A stretch of 64,000 bases of DNA. Origin: Cognatitamlana onchidii (GTDB lineage: Bacteria; Bacteroidota; Bacteroidia; Flavobacteriales; Flavobacteriaceae). Each line of letters begins with the position of its first letter. The first letter of the stretch is position 1. A program made the position numbers and the translations under genes. The DNA is taken from positions 62,001 to 126,000 of the forward strand of contig NZ_SRWZ01000008.1 of the NCBI RefSeq assembly GCF_004804355.1, read 5' to 3'. The notes under the pieces were generated by a model. That model saw only the letters and a program-made list of their open reading frames with translations. It was not told the origin of the DNA and did no database searches. Below are positions 10,667 through 20,011 of this stretch, piece by piece.

Positions 10667-13651
10667 ATGTATCAATTGAACTTAAAATTAGTCTTTATTT
10701 TAATAACCATTATTGGTTTAAATTCAGAGTCTTGTGTTAGTCAGAAAAAAAACACAAACAAAGAGAAAACAAACCTTAGTAGAATTAAATATAATTTTAA
10801 TCCAGCTTGGAAGTTTGTTAAAGAAAACCCTGAGAATGCAGAAAAAATTGATTTTAATGATAGCTCATGGGATACTGTAAGTTGTCCGCATACCTTCAAT
10901 GATATTGATACCTTTGACGATTACAGCCTTGGGCATCATGACGGTGAAGCGAATCAGTGGCGAGGAACTGTTTGGTATCGAAAGCATTTCAAACTACCAG
11001 AATCGGATAAAGGAAAAAAAGTATTTATTGAATTTGAATCGGTTAGACAAATAGCAGATGTTTACATAAATGGCACACATCTCGGGCAAAACCAAACAGG
11101 CTTTATTCCTTTTGGATATGATTTGACACCTCACCTAAATTTTAATGGTGACAACGTTCTAGCCGTAAAAGTTAACAATGACAGAGAAGACCATTTTAGA
11201 GAAAATTTCCCCTTAGTTTGGAATCATGAGCATTGGCATCCTACTCATGGTGGCATATATCGTAATGTTTTTTTACATGTGATGGATCCACTTCATATTA
11301 CACTACCTCTATATGATAATCTAGAAACACTAGGTACATATGTATACGCAGACAACATATCTGAGACCGAAGCTGATATCTTTGTAAACGCTGAAGTTCA
11401 AAATGAATATAACGAGAATAAAACCGTTAGTTTTAAGGCCAACATATTCGATTACGAGGGCACACTTGTTGCGACTTCTGAAACAGAACAAGACGTAAAA
11501 GCTGGAGAAAAACTAACGTTTTCTACAAAAACGCATATTGAAAACCCTAATCTTTGGTACACCCGAAACCCATACATGTATTCAGTACAAAGCGTTTTAC
11601 TGATAGACGGTAAAGTAATAGATTCGTATAACACTCCATTAGGTATACGAAACTTTAAATTCGATAAGGACAAAGGTTTTTTTAATAATGGTGAACACGC
11701 CAAATTGCATGGTTGGGGACAAAAACCTACTAATGCCTGGGCAGGATTAGGTGCAGCATTACCAGATTGGCTGCGCGACCATACATTTCAATTAATGGAT
11801 GAAGCTGGAGGGAATTTTATTAGATGGGGGCATTGTGCAGGATCACCAGCCGAGGCTGATATGGCCGATAAATATGGTTTTGTAACCCTAATGCCTGGTG
11901 TAAGTGGTGAATCGGAGGATGCTGGAGAAACCTGGGACATCCGTATAAAAGCATTTAAAGATATGATAGTCTATTACCGAAATCATCCATCCATATTTAT
12001 CTGGGAAGGAGGTAATTGGGCAGAAAGCGAGGCTCACTATAAAGAAATTCTAAATATTATCAATACGTTTGACCCGAATGGTAAACGCCCTATGGGGAAT
12101 AGAAGAGCCGATGTTAAAAATGATTCTGAAGGCTATATTTCAATAGAGATTGGTACCGAAGGTTGGGAACGCGAATATCCTGATTTGCCTGTTATTGAAA
12201 GCGAATACATGCGTGAAGAAGCCCCAAGACGTATATGGGACAAAAATTCACCAGATGACAATTTCTTCAGTCACCCGAATATAGATAAAAACACTTATAA
12301 AATCACTTCAGAACAATTTGCTGTAAGACAAGTACAACATTGGTGGGACAAAATGGGCAGAAAAGCCTATCATGTAGGCGGAGCAAACTGGATTTTTAGC
12401 GATGGGACACATGGTGGTCGTGGCCAAACTGAGGTTACCAGAGCCAGTGGTGAAGTCGACGCTGTGCGTTTACCGAAAGAAGCTTTTTATGCACTTAAAG
12501 CTATGTGGCGTCCAGAACCTCAGGTACATATTATTGGACATTGGAATTACAATGAAGGTACAACAAAAGATATCTTTGTGGTATCCAACACTGCAGGTGT
12601 AAAATTATATGTTAATGATATATTAATTGGAGAAAACACATCTCCTACAAGTGGATATCTATACACTTTTAAAAACGTTGTCTGGGAAGCCGGTAAAATT
12701 AAAGCAGAGGGAATTATTGACAATAGCGTTAAAGTAACCCAAACGAAAACCACAGCAGGAAAACCAGTAGCTCTAAAACTAACTCCAATTATCGGTCCTA
12801 AAGGATGGCTTGCTGATGGTTCTGATATAGCACTAATTGATGTAGAAGTTGTAGATGCTAAAGGACAAAGATGTCCTTTAGCTAAGGGACATGTTGACTT
12901 TAGCATAACTGGACCAGCCATTTGGCGTGGTGGCTACAATAGTGGAAAACCCAATTCAACAAATAACCTATTTTTAGATCTAGAAGCTGGTATTAATCGT
13001 GTGGCCCTGCGCTCAATATTAGAGCCGGGAAACATTACCGTTTCGGCTACTTTCCAAGAATTACCAATGGCAAGTGTAGAATTAACATCAAATCCGATAG
13101 ACCTTAAAAACGGATTAACAGCCGAGTTACCTCAAGTATATGAACAGGTCTTAACTGAGGAGCCCATGCCTGTTCATATCCCAGATATTCCAGAATACAT
13201 TCCTGGTAAAACAAATAAAAGTAAACTATTTACAAAATTTAGCTATACTGGTGATGGCAAGGCTATGTTACGCACGAATATGCATTGGGGTAAAAAGGCC
13301 TACACAGACATGGAAGAAAACTATACGGTAATTCCAAAATACCTAAGAGGCTCTGAATACATAAGAACACCAAATTCCGATAATAGATATTGGGCTAGAG
13401 ACCAGCTTCAATTTATTGCTGGCCTTAAAATGCACATATATGTATTACATGACGATACGGTTAAACGACCTGAATTCTTGTTAGACGATTACCAAGATAC
13501 AGGCGACGATATTAAAGTTGGTAACGTTGTAATGTCTATTTTTCATCGGGTGGCCGAAGCTGGCGATAGTATCATTATGGCAGGGAATAGTGATGGTGAT
13601 GCCCCAAAGGATTGCAGAATGTATACGGTCATAGGAAAAGTGTTTAAATAA
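10667..13651 (+). CDS. GH2-family glycosidase-like protein with altered acid/base motif
   Basis: 994 residues with an N-terminal export signal; Cys in SESCVS (about residue 24) is a possible but atypical lipobox. GH2 sugar-binding domain (about 40-205, GTVWYRKHFKLPE), Ig-like domain, divergent TIM barrel (about 320-620), then beta-domains including a DUF4982-like region and a C-terminal beta-sandwich. In ordinary GH2 enzymes the acid/base Glu follows Asn (WSLGNE). Here the equivalent segment NHPSIFIWEGGNW has Asn450 followed by Trp451; Glu447 and Glu453 are nearby. A nucleophile-like Glu is kept in VIESEYMREEAPRR. So this is a GH2 fold, but either a subfamily with a displaced catalytic acid or a different activity. 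It is co-regulated with the PUL. Substrate unknown. Confidence 0.85.
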   Translation: MYQLNLKLVFILITIIGLNSESCVSQKKNTNKEKTNLSRIKYNFNPAWKFVKENPENAEKIDFNDSSWDTVSCPHTFNDIDTFDDYSLGHHDGEANQWRGTVWYRKHFKLPESDKGKKVFIEFESVRQIADVYINGTHLGQNQTGFIPFGYDLTPHLNFNGDNVLAVKVNNDREDHFRENFPLVWNHEHWHPTHGGIYRNVFLHVMDPLHITLPLYDNLETLGTYVYADNISETEADIFVNAEVQNEYNENKTVSFKANIFDYEGTLVATSETEQDVKAGEKLTFSTKTHIENPNLWYTRNPYMYSVQSVLLIDGKVIDSYNTPLGIRNFKFDKDKGFFNNGEHAKLHGWGQKPTNAWAGLGAALPDWLRDHTFQLMDEAGGNFIRWGHCAGSPAEADMADKYGFVTLMPGVSGESEDAGETWDIRIKAFKDMIVYYRNHPSIFIWEGGNWAESEAHYKEILNIINTFDPNGKRPMGNRRADVKNDSEGYISIEIGTEGWEREYPDLPVIESEYMREEAPRRIWDKNSPDDNFFSHPNIDKNTYKITSEQFAVRQVQHWWDKMGRKAYHVGGANWIFSDGTHGGRGQTEVTRASGEVDAVRLPKEAFYALKAMWRPEPQVHIIGHWNYNEGTTKDIFVVSNTAGVKLYVNDILIGENTSPTSGYLYTFKNVVWEAGKIKAEGIIDNSVKVTQTKTTAGKPVALKLTPIIGPKGWLADGSDIALIDVEVVDAKGQRCPLAKGHVDFSITGPAIWRGGYNSGKPNSTNNLFLDLEAGINRVALRSILEPGNITVSATFQELPMASVELTSNPIDLKNGLTAELPQVYEQVLTEEPMPVHIPDIPEYIPGKTNKSKLFTKFSYTGDGKAMLRTNMHWGKKAYTDMEENYTVIPKYLRGSEYIRTPNSDNRYWARDQLQFIAGLKMHIYVLHDDTVKRPEFLLDDYQDTGDDIKVGNVVMSIFHRVAEAGDSIIMAGNSDGDAPKDCRMYTVIGKVFK

Positions 13652-13670
13652 CAGCTATTTATAAGCAATA

Positions 13671-13714
13671 AAAAAGAGGAACTAAGTTGTAATTGAGGCT
13701 AAGTTCCTCTTTTT
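13671..13714 (+). terminator. Intrinsic terminator after the GH2 gene
   Basis: A 13-bp inverted repeat pairs AAAAAGAGGAACT (13671-13683) with AGTTCCTCTTTTT (13702-13714), with an 18-nt loop and a T-rich end. It starts 20 bp after the stop codon at 13651. Because the stem is flanked by A and T runs it may work in both directions and also end the leftward operon that finishes at 13817. Confidence 0.8.
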
Positions 13715-13816
13715 ATAAATTATTTGTTTTCATCAGATCAGGGCACTCTAAGACTCCTAAACCTTGTCGCGTCTATAATTTCAAAAAATTAACACAATAA
13801 AAGCAAACGCCATGAA

Positions 13817-15349
13817 CTAATTAGAAATTGGTTTAGGGGATTGCACAATTTTTGTGCTTCCTACATTTTTAAGTTCTCCTTCGCCTTCATTAAAGCCCCA
13901 ATGTGGTATCGCTTTTTTCTTTGGATCTAAAATGTAATTGTACTTTTTCAAATAATAGTCACGTGTTCCAAATTCATCACTAATTTGAGTGAGCGCTTTA
14001 TTTAACTGTTCATCTAAATCCTTCTGAATTTCACTCAATTCAGCCTTTCCTAATAAATTATTTTGCTGAAAAGGGTCTGCGATATTATCATAAAACATAC
14101 TGGGGCCACTAGGTGTTCTAGCATAAGTATATTGTTTAGTCTTAATTGCTCGATACGGTTCATCCTTGAAGTTCGCACCAAAAGGTGCAGGATTCATAAC
14201 CAATGCCGCCCTATCCGCATTAGGATCTGGATTTATTAGTAAGTCTTTTAGGTTCTCCCCTTCAATTCCTACTGGTATATCTATATCGGTTAGCCCTAAT
14301 AATGAAGGTAATATATCAGGCGTCGTTAATGGTGCATTTACTACGGCACCTTTATTTTTATCAATACCTGGATAACGAATTAAAAAAGGCACGCGAATAG
14401 ATTCGTCCCACGCAAGTTGCTTTACAAATGGTTTAACATCATGCGCTCCCATCATTTCTCCGTGGTCTGCAGAAAATACCACAATGGTATTATCCATTAA
14501 ATTAAGTTCGTTAAGTTTATTAAGAACCCTCCCTATAGCTTCATCCGTTGCCGTGGCATGCGCATAATACCCCTGCAATTCTTCCCGGCAACGTTGTTTA
14601 AATTTCTCCGGAATATTAGGGTTTAATGTTAAGGAATCCATTGGATACATATCCTTATATTTTTTAGGCGCCGAATTATGCGGATAATGTGGTGTCGCTA
14701 TTGAAATAAGGGCTAAAAATGGCTTATCGCTCTTAGCATGTTCCGTTACATAATTATTAGCATCTTTTACTATGGCAAACGGTGAGTATTCATCCCAATA
14801 TTTCAACGTTTCATTGTTGTTATCATAATACGGCATTTTTGTGTAATTATGTGAACATTCCAAAGCCTTCCAATAATCAAAACCTTGGCGTCTTTCCTTT
14901 GGAATAAAACTAGATCTGCCATGACCATCTAAATGCCATTTACCCCAATAGGCTGTATTATATCCAGCTGACTTGAAAATTTCTGCCATAGTTAATTCTT
15001 CTGCTGGCAAGTACAAATCGTTAAGAAACATACCTGTGGTGGTCGGAAATTTCCCGGTAAGCAACGATGCTCTATGAGGTGTACAAACAGGCATAACCGA
15101 AACTGCATTAGCAAAATTTACAGATTGTTTTGCAAATGCATCTAGGTTAGGTGTTTTCACATCGGGATTTCCAGCGTAACCCAAAGCCGAGCCACGCCAC
15201 TGGTCCGTTAAAATATAAACGATGTTTGGTTTTTTAGCGGGGACTTCTGGATTCGTTTCTTTTTGAGTAACCTCGTTAGTTTTTGTTTTACAACCTGACA
15301 TTGCAAAAAACGCAATTGTCATTAAGATTAGATACCTGTTAAATTTCAT
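13817..15349 (-). CDS. Sulfatase lipoprotein (formylglycine-dependent, S1 family)
   Basis: 510 residues with a lipobox ending at Cys20 (FAMSGCKTK), so probably anchored in a membrane and facing the periplasm or outside. The signature is Cys89-Thr-Pro-His-Arg93 followed by ASLLTG; metal-site segments are NIVYILTDQWRG at the N-terminus and FSADHGEMMGAHD later. The family removes sulfate esters from carbohydrates. It has the general features of choline-sulfatase/arylsulfatase-like S1 groups and differs from the other sulfatase in this window, so the two probably attack different positions. It is the last gene of the five-gene operon starting with GH78 at 22735, 33 bp behind the DUF1080 gene. Confidence 0.92.
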   Translation of the reverse strand: MKFNRYLILMTIAFFAMSGCKTKTNEVTQKETNPEVPAKKPNIVYILTDQWRGSALGYAGNPDVKTPNLDAFAKQSVNFANAVSVMPVCTPHRASLLTGKFPTTTGMFLNDLYLPAEELTMAEIFKSAGYNTAYWGKWHLDGHGRSSFIPKERRQGFDYWKALECSHNYTKMPYYDNNNETLKYWDEYSPFAIVKDANNYVTEHAKSDKPFLALISIATPHYPHNSAPKKYKDMYPMDSLTLNPNIPEKFKQRCREELQGYYAHATATDEAIGRVLNKLNELNLMDNTIVVFSADHGEMMGAHDVKPFVKQLAWDESIRVPFLIRYPGIDKNKGAVVNAPLTTPDILPSLLGLTDIDIPVGIEGENLKDLLINPDPNADRAALVMNPAPFGANFKDEPYRAIKTKQYTYARTPSGPSMFYDNIADPFQQNNLLGKAELSEIQKDLDEQLNKALTQISDEFGTRDYYLKKYNYILDPKKKAIPHWGFNEGEGELKNVGSTKIVQSPKPISN

Positions 15350-15382
15350 TATATATTGTTAATAATTAATTTTTACTCTTTG

Positions 15383-16264
15383 CTATAATTGAGCAGCCCT
15401 TCTTAGCTTTTTCGGAAACTTTGAAATGCGCCTAATATGTATATCCTTCATGTAACATTCTGCACTCTCCGATTGCAGTTGAATCTGTCCAGAAGTTAAA
15501 ACCTCACCATCGGATTTTTTAGCATTTGTTAGCGCCAAAACCACTTTCCCATTGGTTACATGAATGGCCGAATCTTCGAGTACATATAAATCAATTCGAT
15601 TCCATTCTCCATGGGGAAGTTCTGCATCAAGAGCATTTTTGGTATGCGAATTGTTTTTTACTTTTGACATGGGATCCCACTGCTTTTTATCATCGACAGT
15701 AGTCGTTGCCTTTGTACCTCCTAAAACATATAAATCTCCAAAATCTTCTTCTTGAACCTGATATTCTAAACAAGCTTTCCAAACATTCCAGAAGGCCCCA
15801 TGTTCACCATGGCAATGATAAAGTACCCCGCTATCTCGCTTTCTATCTAACCGTGGTTCATATTTCTTTTCACCCCATTTGAATAGTAATGTTAAATGAT
15901 AATTAGAAAACTCCTTTTTCGAGGTTAAACCTGCATAAACCTCTCCAGATATGTTTAACACGAGTTCACCATTTTCGTCTTTTACAACCTTATATATTCC
16001 CATAGGATCTCCCAATCCAATAGGCGCTTTATTATCACCATTTACATCTTTCTTATAATTTTCGGGAAGGTTCTTAACAGAATTTTCAGGAACCCCCGTA
16101 AAAGGCTCCCATTGTGATAAATTATCATCCAATAGGTTGACCCATTCATTCGATTTTACCTTGTCTATTGGTTTCTTAACGCCTTCCTGTCCCGTAGAAA
16201 ACAAACTACATAGTCCAAACAGACAAGTAAAAAGGAACATCTTTAAATATTTTTTTAGCCTCAT
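15383..16264 (-). CDS. DUF1080 (3-keto-disaccharide hydrolase-like) secreted protein
   Basis: 293 residues from the ATG at 16264. A longer reading begins with TTG at 16285 and overlaps the upstream gene; the ATG form starts a good signal peptide (MRLKKYLKMFLFTC through FSTGQ). The body is a concanavalin-like beta-sandwich of the DUF1080 family: WVNLLDDNLSQWEPF opening, DSGVLYHC, EYQVQEED, and the closing IQLQSESAECYMKDIHIRRI. Some family members hydrolyse 3-keto-glycosides made by Gfo/Idh/MocA enzymes; others are sugar-binding or have unknown roles. It sits inside the GH78-GH43-sulfatase operon, 13 bp after the GH43 gene, so a role on a disaccharide released from the glycan is inferred. No oxidoreductase partner is adjacent; one is present at 62.3 kb. 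Confidence 0.85.
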   Translation of the reverse strand: MRLKKYLKMFLFTCLFGLCSLFSTGQEGVKKPIDKVKSNEWVNLLDDNLSQWEPFTGVPENSVKNLPENYKKDVNGDNKAPIGLGDPMGIYKVVKDENGELVLNISGEVYAGLTSKKEFSNYHLTLLFKWGEKKYEPRLDRKRDSGVLYHCHGEHGAFWNVWKACLEYQVQEEDFGDLYVLGGTKATTTVDDKKQWDPMSKVKNNSHTKNALDAELPHGEWNRIDLYVLEDSAIHVTNGKVVLALTNAKKSDGEVLTSGQIQLQSESAECYMKDIHIRRISKFPKKLRRAAQL

Positions 16265-16277
16265 AATTAATTTATTA

Positions 16278-17255
16278 TTAGTCAACCTTTCTTACTCCTT
16301 TGTTAGTAGCATAAATTTCTTGAATGGTGCCATCTTCATTATAATACAAATACTCTATAGCCGTATTTCTACTAAATTTTGAACCGCCGTTCCAATGTTG
16401 CCAATGGTAAAAGAAATAATCTTGTCCTTTATAGTTTACAATAGAATGATGGTCTTGTCTTTGTTTTGGATTGATAGCGCCTTTGTACTCAAATGGTCCA
16501 TATGGGCTATCCCCCATCGCATAAAATCCACCTAAACCAGCGTTGTATGAAAAGTAATAGACACCATTTCTCTTATGCATGTAACTGGCTTCAAAAAAGT
16601 TATCGCTTCCATATTCAATGGTTCTTGGTTTTTCGGCTAACTCTAAAAGATTATCTTTTAAACGGGCTACTTTCGGTGCTTTTACGCCCCAGTATAAATA
16701 CACTTTTCCATCATCATCCTCAAACACGCAGGGGTCAAGCCATTGGCCTTCCACACCCTCAATCCAACCAATATCTCTAAAAGGTCCTTCAGGAACATCG
16801 CTCACCGCAACCCCGCAGCGCATATCGTCTTTAGAGCCTAAAACTGAATGTGGATATAGTAAATAGTACTTATCATTCTTATAGATAGCCGTTGGCGCCC
16901 ACATCCATCCGCTAGAACCCCAAGGAATATCTCTGGAATGCAATACTTCACCATGGTCTGTCCAATTCACCATATCTCTGGATGAAAATGCTCGATAACC
17001 ATCCATAGAATCGTAAAATGTAGCATCTTCCATATCGCGAGACGTGTACATCCACACTTTGCCATCGCTCCAAATATGAGCAGAAGGATCAGCAGTGCGA
17101 ACATGACGAATTACTGGGTTAGTACCCTCACTAGATTGGGATGGCTCTGCTTCCTTTACCGGATTAGATACCTGTTCTTTATTTTGATTTTTACAGCTCA
17201 CTATTGATAACACAGTTATCAATACAACAGAAACTATATGAAACCTTTGATTCAT
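16278..17255 (-). CDS. GH43-family glycosidase lipoprotein
   Basis: 325 residues with lipobox Cys (SIVSCKNQ, about residue 21). A five-bladed propeller of the GH43 type is indicated by the base Asp in VRTADPSAHIW, the pKa-modulating Asp in GQWLDPCVFEDDDGKVYLYWG, the acid Glu in NFFEASYMHKRNG, and a late His segment RQDHHSIV. GH43 enzymes release xylose or arabinose and some act as galactosidases. In a ulvan context beta-xylosidase activity would fit, but this is inference. The start codon shares one base with the stop codon of the upstream GH78 gene (TAATG), a sign of translational coupling. Confidence 0.9.
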   Translation of the reverse strand: MNQRFHIVSVVLITVLSIVSCKNQNKEQVSNPVKEAEPSQSSEGTNPVIRHVRTADPSAHIWSDGKVWMYTSRDMEDATFYDSMDGYRAFSSRDMVNWTDHGEVLHSRDIPWGSSGWMWAPTAIYKNDKYYLLYPHSVLGSKDDMRCGVAVSDVPEGPFRDIGWIEGVEGQWLDPCVFEDDDGKVYLYWGVKAPKVARLKDNLLELAEKPRTIEYGSDNFFEASYMHKRNGVYYFSYNAGLGGFYAMGDSPYGPFEYKGAINPKQRQDHHSIVNYKGQDYFFYHWQHWNGGSKFSRNTAIEYLYYNEDGTIQEIYATNKGVRKVD

Positions 17256-20005
17256 TATAATTTAGACTTAAACGTGTATGTTCCTGGTTGTACCAATAAT
17301 TCTGTATCGCCAGTGTCTGAGCTCATCGATTTTATATCATTTGTATCTTCAATCGATTCTGCAGTTCCTGGTAATATAACTTTTGCTGTTGTATTTGGTG
17401 GAATAGTGACATTTAAAGTAAAAGTGCCTTCATTAATTTTCCATGAAGAAGCAACTTTCCCATACGGTGTATTTAATTCTGCAGACGCTGAGGTTAATGG
17501 ACTTTTAGGTTCTGGGGCAATACGAATGGCTTTATAACCTGGCTCTAAAGGTGCAATCGCCCCAATTCTTTCATACATCCACTCGCCTATAGCACCGTAA
17601 GCATAATGGTTTAAGCTATTCATTTTTTGAGGGTTAAACCCTTCTGCCTTACTGTAACTGTTCCAACGTTCCCAAATAGTTGTTGCCCCTTGATTTATAG
17701 AATAGAACCACGATGGGTAGGTTTCGTTAAACAGTAGTTTATACATTAAATCTATCTCACCCATTTCATCCAGAATTTCTGACAATAGTGGTGTTCCTAA
17801 AAAGCCTGTTCTTAAGTGATTATCTGCTTCGGCTATTTTTTCTAGGAGGTATTTTTTGGCATTGGCCTGTTTACCTTCAGACAATAAATCATAAGCTAAT
17901 GCTAATAAATATGAGGTTTGTGTTTCTTCAACGCCTTTTACTTTTCCCGTTTCATCAAAAAATTCATTTTCAAAAGCATCTGCAACAGTTTTAAACAAGG
18001 CCTCATATTTAGCTTGCTCTTCTTTTTCACCTAATACCTCAGCAGTTTGCGCTGTTAATTTTGCTGAATGTGCAAAAAATGCTGTTCCAATTAAGCTTTT
18101 AGATGTATCTCCTCTATTATCGCCGTTTTTAGGAAGTGGTTGCAACCAGTCTGCAAAAAATCCCATAGAAGAAATATAATTTTTGGTAGTAGCCTCATGG
18201 TATGCTACCCACCCCTTCATGGTTTCAAAGTTTTCTTCAAGAATTCTTTTATCCCCAGTTCTGTTGTATATATCCCAAGGAATTATGGCACAGGCATCTC
18301 CCCACCCTGCACTTACTTTGTTATTAAAAAGCACATCTGGTACTACCCAAGGAATTCCTCCATCTTCATATTGGGATTCACGAACACTTTGTAACCAGCT
18401 TGCCCAGAATTTATAGACATCAGCATTAAAAATAGAAGTTGGACCAAAAACCTGTGCATCAGCAGTCCATCCCATACGCTCATCACGTTGTGGGCAATCT
18501 GTTGGAATATCAAAAAAGTTTCCACGTAAGCCCCAAACAATATTGCTTTGCAATTGATTTAATTTTTCATGAGAGGATGTAAATGTGCCATTTTCTTCAA
18601 AATCTGAATACTGCACCAAACCTGTTACCCAATCAATTGATGGTGTTTTTGAGGTATCAAATCCACTTAGCTCTATATATTGAAATCCATGAAATGTGAA
18701 TTTTGGCATCCACTCTATCACACCATCTTTTGATGCTGTGTAATAGTTTGTAGACAAAGCTGTTCTATAGTTTTTTGTATAAAACGAACCATCTGGAGAC
18801 AATTTTTCCGCAAATCGAATTTTAAGTGTCTCCCCTTTTTTCATTGGCACTTTAAGTAGTGGTACCCCAACCATGTTTTGCTGAAAATCGAAAATAAAAG
18901 CACCATCTTTTTCAATGACTTCTTTTGCTGCCAGCTCAATCTTAGATTTAACCGTGGTATGCCTTTTAGGTTCTAATCGTATATCCTTAGAAATAGGAAA
19001 AGTATTTACTGTTTCCCAATCTTTATCATTAAAATTATTGGTTGTCCAGCCTAGCATTTCTAGATTAGCGTCGTAAGTTTCGCCATCATATATTTCAGAA
19101 AGTCTAATAGGCCCATTGGTTGTTCCTTTCCAGCTCTCATCAGAAATAATGGTTTCTTTAGAACCATCTTGCATAGTTAATTCTAACTGACATAAAATTT
19201 TGGGTGTTTCTGTATCACTCCAATAAGATTCCATCCAACCTAAACGACCTGAATGCCAACCAGAAGCTACTTCAACGCCAATGGTATTTTGTCCAGACTC
19301 TATTAAATTAGTTACATCATAAGTAATAGTCTCTATTCGTTCTTGATAAGGGGTATATCCAGGTGGCATAACATCATCACTTACATCTTCACCATTTATA
19401 GCCAAATCAAATACACCCTTAGCTGTAATATATAATCTTGCCGATGCTACATCGTTAGACAATTCAAATCCTTTTCTTAAATATTGTGGACGATGAATAA
19501 TATTATCTTGACTTCCTAATACTTTCTCTTTTTTAGTATCTAAGCCAATCCACTTTGCTTTCCAATCGCTGTTGTTTAATAACCCCAGTTCAAAATGATT
19601 TATAGCACTCCAGGGAGAAGCATCTTCATCTTGATTCCAATACTTTACCTGCCAATATACTTTTTGGCGAGACTGTAGAGGTTTACCTTCATATTTTATC
19701 CAAACAGACTGGTCTGTCATTTGCTTACCTGAATCCCATAAATCGGCATTATCGGGCAATAAATCTTCACTGGAGGCCACCACAATCTGGAAGGCTGACT
19801 GATGTTTAACATCTTCAGCAACAGGCAATTTCCAAGAAAATGTTGGGTTAGCGTCGTAAAACCCAAGTGGATTTTTAAAGCCTTCAGAAACGGTTAAATC
19901 ATTTGCTTTTTCTATGGTTTTCTTTTCTTCACAAGAAATAAAACTTAAAAAGACAATACATAAAAGGGTTAGTAACAATGTCTTTTGTTTGGATTGAATA
20001 TTCAT
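17255..20005 (-). CDS. GH78 alpha-L-rhamnosidase lipoprotein, copy 1
   Basis: 916 residues with a lipoprotein signal (SFISCEEK, Cys about 26). Family order is visible: N-terminal Ig-like Bac_rhamnosid_N region (FKNPLGFYDANPTFSW), DUF4962-like/sugar-binding beta domain, the alpha/alpha six-barrel with DCPQRDERMGWTADAQ, where Glu509 is the expected general acid, and a C-terminal beta-sandwich (LEPGYKAIRIAPEP ... TPYGKVASSW). GH78 enzymes remove terminal alpha-L-rhamnose with inversion. It is next to a close paralogue (20012-22735, 6 bp apart), suggesting tandem duplication with possible division of labour, for example sulfated versus unsulfated ends or different linkages. Confidence 0.95.
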   Translation of the reverse strand: MNIQSKQKTLLLTLLCIVFLSFISCEEKKTIEKANDLTVSEGFKNPLGFYDANPTFSWKLPVAEDVKHQSAFQIVVASSEDLLPDNADLWDSGKQMTDQSVWIKYEGKPLQSRQKVYWQVKYWNQDEDASPWSAINHFELGLLNNSDWKAKWIGLDTKKEKVLGSQDNIIHRPQYLRKGFELSNDVASARLYITAKGVFDLAINGEDVSDDVMPPGYTPYQERIETITYDVTNLIESGQNTIGVEVASGWHSGRLGWMESYWSDTETPKILCQLELTMQDGSKETIISDESWKGTTNGPIRLSEIYDGETYDANLEMLGWTTNNFNDKDWETVNTFPISKDIRLEPKRHTTVKSKIELAAKEVIEKDGAFIFDFQQNMVGVPLLKVPMKKGETLKIRFAEKLSPDGSFYTKNYRTALSTNYYTASKDGVIEWMPKFTFHGFQYIELSGFDTSKTPSIDWVTGLVQYSDFEENGTFTSSHEKLNQLQSNIVWGLRGNFFDIPTDCPQRDERMGWTADAQVFGPTSIFNADVYKFWASWLQSVRESQYEDGGIPWVVPDVLFNNKVSAGWGDACAIIPWDIYNRTGDKRILEENFETMKGWVAYHEATTKNYISSMGFFADWLQPLPKNGDNRGDTSKSLIGTAFFAHSAKLTAQTAEVLGEKEEQAKYEALFKTVADAFENEFFDETGKVKGVEETQTSYLLALAYDLLSEGKQANAKKYLLEKIAEADNHLRTGFLGTPLLSEILDEMGEIDLMYKLLFNETYPSWFYSINQGATTIWERWNSYSKAEGFNPQKMNSLNHYAYGAIGEWMYERIGAIAPLEPGYKAIRIAPEPKSPLTSASAELNTPYGKVASSWKINEGTFTLNVTIPPNTTAKVILPGTAESIEDTNDIKSMSSDTGDTELLVQPGTYTFKSKL

Positions 20006-20011
20006 TAGATT

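Noticed and set aside
12547-12921. 124-codon frame opposite the GH2 gene at 10667
   Set aside because: Antisense to a well-supported gene, biased composition and no family resemblance.
16265-16285. TTG start extending the DUF1080 gene into the GH43 gene
   Set aside because: The ATG at 16264 begins a normal signal peptide; the longer form would spoil it.
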